A stretch of DNA of 64,000 nt, taken from Tridacna crocea. Taxonomy: Eukaryota; Mollusca; Bivalvia; Cardiida; Cardiidae. The notes under the pieces were generated by a model that was not told where the DNA came from, searched no databases, and worked only from the letters and a program-made list of their open reading frames with translations. Below, piece by piece: positions 51,501-60,500 of this stretch (position 1 is the first letter of the stretch; each line of letters begins with the position of its first letter). The DNA lies in assembly GCA_943736015.1 (NCBI GenBank), contig OX031065.1, forward strand, positions 30,022,427 through 30,086,426, in the 5' to 3' direction. The translations under genes were made by a program, and so were the position numbers.

Positions 51501-54500
51501 TATTCTTCGAAGATTCGACTGTCTTATATGACGCATCACTACTAGCCCCAAAAGCGGGCTGACTGTAATATTACGCTCTTTAAAGTAGCAATGTTGAAAA
51601 TAGCTTTTGCGTATCAATACGTTTGAGGAGAAATGAGACCTGCTATAGCAACAGATTTCTCTAAACTGGTGATCATAGTTGAGTGAATTGCACGAGGTAG
51701 CGTTTTATTGGGTAAACCTTTTTTTTTTTTAAATTCAAAGTAACGGTTGTCGCGTAGGAAAGTGGTTCGGTTCTGTACCCAGGATGCCCATATCAGATAG
51801 ATGAGTATTTATAGAATGCCATCTAGCGGGAAATGATGTATTTGAGTGCTTTAGTTTTGAAAAAAATAAAACTGTTGTCTAGAAAAATTTAGTTTAATTA
51901 GGTCTATTTCCTTCGGTTTTGCACAAAATACCATACATAGTCTTCAAAATTCGATATTGAATATTTATTCATGATTAATCTCATAGTGGCACTGTCTTCG
52001 ACAAATGCCACAAAAATCACGTGATTCGCAGTTGAAATGGAAACGACCACTTTACAGACGAGGTTAGACAGTGTAGGTACGGAATCGGCCGAGTTGTGAC
52101 GAGTGCATCGAAGCAGTGACCCCCTGTTCTCAAGTTATGTACGCTACCGACTGAACTACCGAATAAGATATGCGAAGAAACGAAGATTTTAAATCGGTAA
52201 ACATGCACCTGTCAGTGAAGAGGCAATAATACTCTTTAATGTTCTATGCAATTTTTTTTTTTTATTTAAATTCTCTGCGTTTAAAAACCCTTTCCCAAAT
52301 AATTCCTTACTGTTTACGACCCAGAGGAAGAAGCCTTCTAAAATCATTGTTAGAAAAGGAGAAAATGCTGGAAACCAGCATTTTCTCCTTTTCCAGCAAT
52401 GTTTTCTACTCTTCTTCATTCAAGTTTCAATATTTCAATCACGTTTGTTTCGTCGTCTACATATGCTTTCAGTTTGGACACAAGTCTAAATTTTTTGTCG
52501 TATGATAAAGAGGGAAACATGAAAAAAATTGGCCCAGCACACAAACAGGTTATGAAATTAGACCTGTAAGGATTGGTTCGTGTCAATACATTTGAGTGCT
52601 GTGTACTAAATGATAACATTCAAAAGTTCTAGATTAATCCTGTACAAAACTAGAGCTATCACTTAACTTGATTATACCCCCCCACCAGCTCCTTGTCACA
52701 AAAACAGGTCTTTGTCACAGATGCAAAATCACAGTATATAAACGAACTGTACCCAAACCGGATATTGCGAGTAAATTCCATGATTCGATTGGTGAAAACA
52801 GATGGGTGCCTCTGAATAATTGAGATCGACAGGTTGTTGTGACTTTCATGCAACTTGTAAACATTTGCATCATTGAATGAAATAATGTATCTTTCAAATA
52901 AACACATCATTTACCATTTTTGGCCGTGTAATTGCTGATAAAATGCAATACTCGTCTTCACTTCTTTTGCTCACTACTATACATGCTGTTTTCACAAGGC
53001 AATTTATGTGTAATTCCGTCTTTTCATCCGATACCCATTTGTAAAGTTTTGTTTCTAAATGTATGCGCTTCACAAAACAGCCAATATATGCCGACGAAAT
53101 TTGTTAAAATTACCTAAAAATGTATGGAAATTCTGCATGGTGAACGGTTTGATACTGTACCCTTCTTGCAAATATCAAGTAAATGATCTGTACATTACTT
53201 GCGAGTTGGCTGAACGAATTCTTGCGAGTACCACACTGGGATTTCCATTGCTTTATACCTATACAAGAGCGAAGCATCCATTACGCATGTTACTAGAGTG
53301 ATCAATACAAACTTTGTTTCGCAATTTATTCCTTACATTGTCATTTCAATGCAGTTATACTGAAGAATCTTTGAAATTTTTGTGGCAAAAGGTGGAACTC
53401 CTCGTTACAAGCAATTTCACCCTTTGCCACGACACTTTGTATGCTGTATAAAATCTAATATACATATCACAAGTTAAAAATATTAGCTGTAGTTATATGT
53501 GAATCATTTCTAAGTATACGTTCAAAATGACACGACTTTGTCTCATTGGCCAAAAAGTAACATGAGCTTCGCACAGCAGTGCATATACGCTCAAAGGGGG
53601 CTTGTTAGTGAAATGGGTTAAAATCTAGAACCCTACAGAGATCCAAATTTGAAAAGTCACATGCAAAACCACACATCATAGAGATTCATTGTAGTAAGTT
53701 TCAAATCATTCCAATGGAAACTGTGGGCACATACAAAAAATGCTAACGGTGACCGACCGTGGCCATAACATAATACGACCCTTCCATTGTATTAAAAAAA
53801 ATCAAAGTGCTGTCAGCACTGTAATCGGTCGACACTAAATAATCTCTAACCTAGCCATTCGACCCCTCGTCTACCCACCGTGTGTACAACCTTATCCTCG
53901 TACCAGCACATATGAAATACGCTATTTTATAATATAAAAGTGGAACAATGATTTTATTCTTTTATCATTATCAGTGCCATTTCTGAACACCATTCCTTGT
54001 ATGTTTTGTTGAAGGATTACGTGTCACAAGGACTATGTGTCACTTTTTATTTGCATCTTTAGTTCATGCAGAGTGTACTGCACAGCTCTTTTATTACAGC
54101 AGGGTATGGATGGAGTTGTATTTTATTTCCATAAGCTAGTGTTGAAATCGGTGATCAAGGCGGACCAGAATAAAAAGACAATATCAAATATGAAACACGG
54201 GGAGATATACAACAGCTGCGACAGGTCATTGAACATCTATTCTTGTGGCTGTAAACCGTCACTGAAGATTGGGTTTTTGAGAGAAAAGCAGCCAAATATC
54301 ATAATATAAAAAGACTCGGTTTTATTCTGCTTCCTTTTCATGAGTTACAGGTGGCCCTTCAGATTTTGGGACAAAAATTTTACAAAAATACAAAAAAAAA
54401 AATCGTTATACTCCAAAAGCCGTATAATTTTCTTTCATTAAACCCCAGTAGTCGAAAACCATCCGACAACAAGAGAAATAAGTGATTTACCACAGCCCAG

Positions 54501-57500
54501 GTCGACACCGACGGGACACACTGTCTATTTTTCAAATTTGCTCATTTACATACTGGGAATACACAGACGAAGCTTCAAACATAGCGTCCGAAGAAGACAT
54601 GATGGAAAATAAATACATGTTTCTTATGAAATTTAAGCGTCATTAGTCACATGCCAGTCACTTATTTATAATTAACATTCCCACAATGCTTTTTTTATTT
54701 TTTGGCGCGAAATCTAAAAATAGCCTAATGGGCAACGTAGCCTTTTAATGGGAATACCGCCCCCAATTTTTTTGTAATATTATGATTCTTAATTATTGAT
54801 AATTTGTATTGTTTTTTCATATAAATTTCAGTGATATATATATTATTTAATTTTGTGTGATGTGAAAAACCTATATACCCACCTTTAAGGAACAGAACTG
54901 ATTCATGCAATAAAATTTCACAATTCGTATTCATCTGCTAATAGATGAAAAGAGGGATTCATCTGCTAATAGATAAAAAGAGAATTACCCTTTCCTGATA
55001 TGGCATCTTGGACTCATCCAATTTGGGAGCATTTAGGGAAAATTTACAGATGTGCTTAATAAAAGTATAATTTTGAAAAAAGAATAGAAAATGTTACGAG
55101 AAAGGAAGAAATTGTTCGTTGAGTGTAATTTCTTCTCAAATTCTTACAATATTTTCTTAAGTGATTGACTGATGACTCATTTCTATGAGGAATAGGAGGA
55201 ATAGGAATAACCACTATAAAACAGTATTTTGCATAAAACATTCAGATTCTTCAAGGAACTTGTGAACATCCCTCACTGGTGTCTTTCTTTATGGGGCTTT
55301 TTTAAAATGGCGACACATAAGCCTTGAAACTCACTGTCTTAGTATCATCATTAGGTAGCAGAGGCCTGTTACATAGCTTCAAATCTTTTGGAATACTTTT
55401 GAAGTCTTTTTTTTATATACGAAATTGTTTCTTTTCTTTGTGAGTCAAATTCTGAAATTTTCATCTTGAGGTTTTTCCGTTATAGATTTCCAAATTATGA
55501 TTTATTATATCACCAAAGCTTGTGGTTGACAGTTTGCTGTAACGGCATCTGAATTACTCCACTTTATAGATTAAAATGTACAGATTTATACCATCAGGCA
55601 TCAGATTTGTTATCCCGAGAACCGTACAGAATATTTGGAAAAACTCCCAAGACATCGTACAGATAGATTTCGTAAACTCGCAAGTAAGGGTACGAATCAC
55701 CAGCAAGAAACGTACAGTTGACCTACTTTACATAGAGGCATTAATTCTTATTTTTTATGTTCAAAATCGAACTTTAAAATGCCCAATGCCGCAAATATCT
55801 TTTCTAATTCATTAATTGCACCGGTTCAAACTCAGAAAACGTGTTTCAGCCAGCCTTAACATGATAAAAGCTGATTTAAAATCGGGTCTACTGCAAATGA
55901 CGCTGTAGCCTGCGATGAGTATTGAGAATTTCAATGTTTTAAAGCTAAGAATGATTATGTAGCAGTTTATGTATTAACAATACAGGTGTGGCATAAACTA
56001 TACATAAAGATTCACATAGTTTACATTCAGCAGTATAAAAGACGCAACACGCAACAAGTTTTATCTCGGCTGTCTCTAATGCAAAGTGGACATCACTGAA
56101 ATTTACTCGCAATATCCGGTTGGGGTACAAATCGTTTATATACTGTGAAAATGGTTTAGTACAAAAGTAAGAGTTGAAAAAAGTTCAAGGGGAGAAAACT
56201 CCGTAACAAATCGCAGTAGGGTCATGAAAATTGTATATGTACAACTTCATATATATAGGAACCCTCTCTGTAAAATTCGAGTTCAGTCGGTGGAAAAACT
56301 TTAGGAGTATTGCTTCGGTCAAATTTGTGTCTACGGGCGGACGGACAGCCATGGCGATTCCAGTATACCAGCTCCACTACGTTGTGTGTGTGTGTGGGGG
56401 GGGGGACAAGTTACTGGCTACTCGCATTTGTTCCTTTCCACATAATAAGGTCCAGAGTTCGATATTCGGCAGTGGGTGTCATCTTTGCAGTGAAAAGGGG
56501 CATTTGGACATTTGCGTCAAGTATCGTCTCGGATAAGCCTGCCCATTCCGCTCACGCTAATCCGAAACGACACTTTCCATTTTTATGCAGTTTTCTGTTT
56601 TGAGAAGTCGAATGTAACACTCAAACTAATGTAGTCGTAAAGTGAACTCTCGGATTAGCCTGCGCGGACTGCGCAGGCTGATCCCAGACGGCACTTTATG
56701 CAAATTTCCGAATGCCCCTTTTTGCGATTTGCAAGCCATATCGAGTGGAATACATAAAGGATATTTGGGGCTTTTTTTCAGTGAAAGATCGAAATTTATT
56801 TGAGTGAACATCATCGATTATATTTTCACGAGTGACGCAGCCACGAGTGAAATATTACCGATTCACGAGATGAAATAAATTTCGATCTTTCACCGGAAAA
56901 AAAAAACCCCAAATATTTTATGTATTTCATGCTTTTAACCTTTTCTGGGAGGAGCTTTACCAAAATTCAGGGTAAGTATTCACCAACCATTCTCAAGAAC
57001 ATTTTTAGTCTTGTTCTTCAGAATTTCATCGCTGTGAAAGTTACAGAACATATGATTGGCTAAATGGTTTACCCAATCAGATGTTCTGTTACTTTCACAG
57101 TCAGAAAATTTTGAAGAATAACTCTAAAAACGTTCTTGAGAATGGTTGGTTGATATGGATCCAGTTCAGTTCTTTTCCGTTATTTCCCGAGGCGTACCCT
57201 CTACGCATAGCAACGTATTACAATAAATTAAGTCATGTGCAAGAAATGTAAGGTAAATGACGTCATATTTCAATCTCGGTTGTGAGTCACGCGCATAATT
57301 ATATAGAATATAAAAATCGGTATTTTCACTGGTCGTACCCGTGGAATACCGAAAAATATTTTCACCGCTATTTCTCAGTATCCTACCGGAAAGCATGAAA
57401 TAAAGTTTGTTGTCTACTAATGGTTTTTGGTATGATCTAGTATATATCTTAATTGCTGGCTATGCAGTTGCTCCTTTGTTTGTAACAAATGGTGTTCCTA

Positions 57501-60500
57501 GTGGTGAGGTAGAGTGCCTGCCTCCCAACCGTAAGGTCCAGAGTTCGATACTCGGGAGTGGGTGTCAACTTCGCAATTATTCATTAGCCCACTGCATATT
57601 CCGTTCGAGAACCGGTCTAGGTTCAAGGAAGCAGAATCGAGAGAGAAAGAGTACATACGTTTTAAGAACTTGATTCTCAATCGATGAAGAATAAATAATG
57701 TTTAGCCCTTTCCCAAACAATCCCATGGTCGAGATAGAAGCCTTTTGAAAACATTGTGTGAACAGGAGAAAATGCTGGTAACCAGCATTTTCTCCTTTTC
57801 CCACGATGTTATCTAATCTATCAAGGACAAATTGCATCATTTGAGCCATATTGAAATTGTCGTCTGCAAATGCTTTCAATTTGGACAAGACTAAAATTTT
57901 GTCATCTGGTAAACGGTTAAAGGATGTTAAAATGTTGTTGAAAAGAAGCATGTAGTTTATCTGAGTTTTGAGGTCATGACATGTCCATTTTTGCTTCAGA
58001 CATGTTCTTTTTTACAAATATGTAAAACTGGGACTTTACAAAGCTAGGAATTTTCGGTCAAAAATTGAGCTTGGAAAGAGGTGAAAAGACCGCGCAAAAG
58101 AAAAATGTATTGCATCCCCAGACTGTAACGGTGTTTGCGTCTCAAATTGTTTGAGTAATTCGGGCCAGTTCCCTGGGTTTGGACTGTGCTAATTTTGCAG
58201 TAAAGGCAAAAAAGGCTGATTTTGTCTACTACAAGTAGTTCTTTACCATTTTTTTGATAAAGTCACTGATTTAATCCATTAACACACAATCCCTACTTTA
58301 GACGCCCTTGAGAAAAAAATCCTTTTGAAAACACTATGGGAAAAGGAGAAAATGCTGGTAACCAGCATTTTCTCCTTTTCCCCAAGTGTTTTCTACCCTT
58401 CCCAGAACAAATTTCTATTTCTTAGTCACCTTTAGTTTGTCGTCTGCACATGCTTTCAATTTGGACCAGTCTAAAATTTTCTCGTGTTGTAAAGACTTTT
58501 AAAACTGTGTTACAATTGTAACTGATTTATTAGTAGATATTGAAAATATTTGCCCATAAAAGCAAAGTCACATCATTAAGCATGGGCCGTGCTCTAGCAA
58601 ATGTGGGGGGGGGGCGCCTTGATGTCTCTCCGTGAAGCAGTGTACCAAATCACGACATCACATTACATAATTATAGATATAATTATGAAATAAATTTTGT
58701 CCAAGCTAACTGAACCATGGGATAGACAAGACTCCTTTCTCGCAGGCTGGCCATGGGCCGAAACTTTTTGCTTTTGGAAAATTCTTTTCTCTGCATGTCA
58801 TGGGATCAGTCTACCTCATGAATTTGACGGTTAATTATGCAAAATGGATTTTAATGGAGCCATAATTATACCATGTCAGGCAGGGTAAAATTCATCATGG
58901 AGATGCCCTTATTCAACCCTTTACCACATGGCAAAGTTTCAGACCTATCCAAATTTAAAGCAGAGTGGGGAAAGGAGAAACTGTCGTTAACCAACATCTG
59001 ATCCTTTTCCAACAGTGTTTTCTACTATTTCATGATGAATTATATTCCTTGAGCTACATTTGGTGACCATTAACCCATATTATCAGACGAAATAAAATTT
59101 AGTCTTGTCCAAATTGAAAGCATTTGCAGACGGCAATTCCATAGTGGCTCTGACATGGTGCAATTTTCCTTTGATAGGGTAGAAAACTTTGTGGGAAAAA
59201 GGAGAAAATGCTGGTTACCAGCATTTTCTCCTTTTCCCACAATGTTTTCAAAAGGCTTCATGGTCGTCATAGTGTGGTAAAAGGGTTAAACCCAATCTGT
59301 CAGAGCATACAATTGGCAGACAATTACAGATGAAAGCAATTTTCTAATTAATTTTTACCAGACTTCAAAGGGATACACTTCTGCAAAGTCAGAGCATCAA
59401 CCCCTCACCATAAAATGACGACTTTTAACGCGCCTGGGAAAGAAGCCTTTTGGAAACATTGTAGGAGTAGGAAAAAACGCTGGTAACCAGCATTTTCTCC
59501 TTTTTTCCCACAATGTTTTCTACCACACCAAGGCAAAATTGCGCCATTTTGGCTAAAATGAAGTTGTCGTCTTCAAATGCTTTCAATTTGGACAAGTTTT
59601 TTTTTTTTCGTCTGGTAATGGGTTAATGGTCACCAAATGTAGCTCAAGAAATAGTCATGAAATGGTTTCAATCATGAAGTCGTCATGAAATAGTAGAAAA
59701 CACTGTTGGAAAAGGACAAGATGTTGGTTATCAACAGTTTCTCCTTTCCCTCCCATATTTTCCATAGCCGTCTATTTCAGGGTCCTTAAAATCACGGATT
59801 GTTTGACAAAGGTTTTTTGCACTGACATCACTGTTCTACTTTTATCCGGCATATTAATTATCAACATTTCACATGAGAACACACAGTTATGTACATTGCA
59901 TAATAATTCTCAACAGAAAACACGAGTTTGTAATATTACACAATAATATAGCGATGAGTGATGGGCTGCAATGAACATGTCGTCTGCTACCGTATTTGTA
60001 TTTAACTTTTCTGCATACTTTTGAACGTGGTGTGTATATATTGTGTTAGTTTTTGAGCTATTGAATTAACCCTTTCCCAAACGACAAACTTTTGGACTAG
60101 ACCAAATTGAAAGCATTTGCAGACGACAATTCAACTCTTGCTGAAAAGATGATTTCTGTCTATGGTAGGGTAGAAAACATTGTGAGAAAAGGAGAAAATG
60201 CTGGTAACCAGCATTTTCTCCTTTTCCCACGATGTTTTCAAAAGGCTACTAATCCAGACCCGTAAAAAACCAGGGATTGTTTGGGAAAGGGTTAAACAGG
60301 ACTTTTGAAACTACTGAATTAAACAGGAAATCCGTCGCTATATATTATCTATTTGTAGCTATAAACTGCAGATCACGTCGAAACAACAGGGCTACATTCC
60401 ACTCAGGTATGGGACTGATCATATTTGCCTAAATATAGTCCAACAAGCGTTCGTTAAGTACTTTATGTACCGAAAAATGAAGCAAAATCAAATCCAACTC

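Noticed and set aside
54037..54309. 90-codon plus-strand open frame in intron 1 as a nested gene.
   Set aside because: No recognisable domain, no splice or start support; length is within chance for AT-rich DNA.
4307..60295. Recurrent predicted peptides containing [18 protein letters not shown] on both strands, resembling a protein family.
   Set aside because: They are translations of the PalT palindrome and flanks. The same peptide arises on both strands because the DNA is palindromic; frames are not maintained outside the element.
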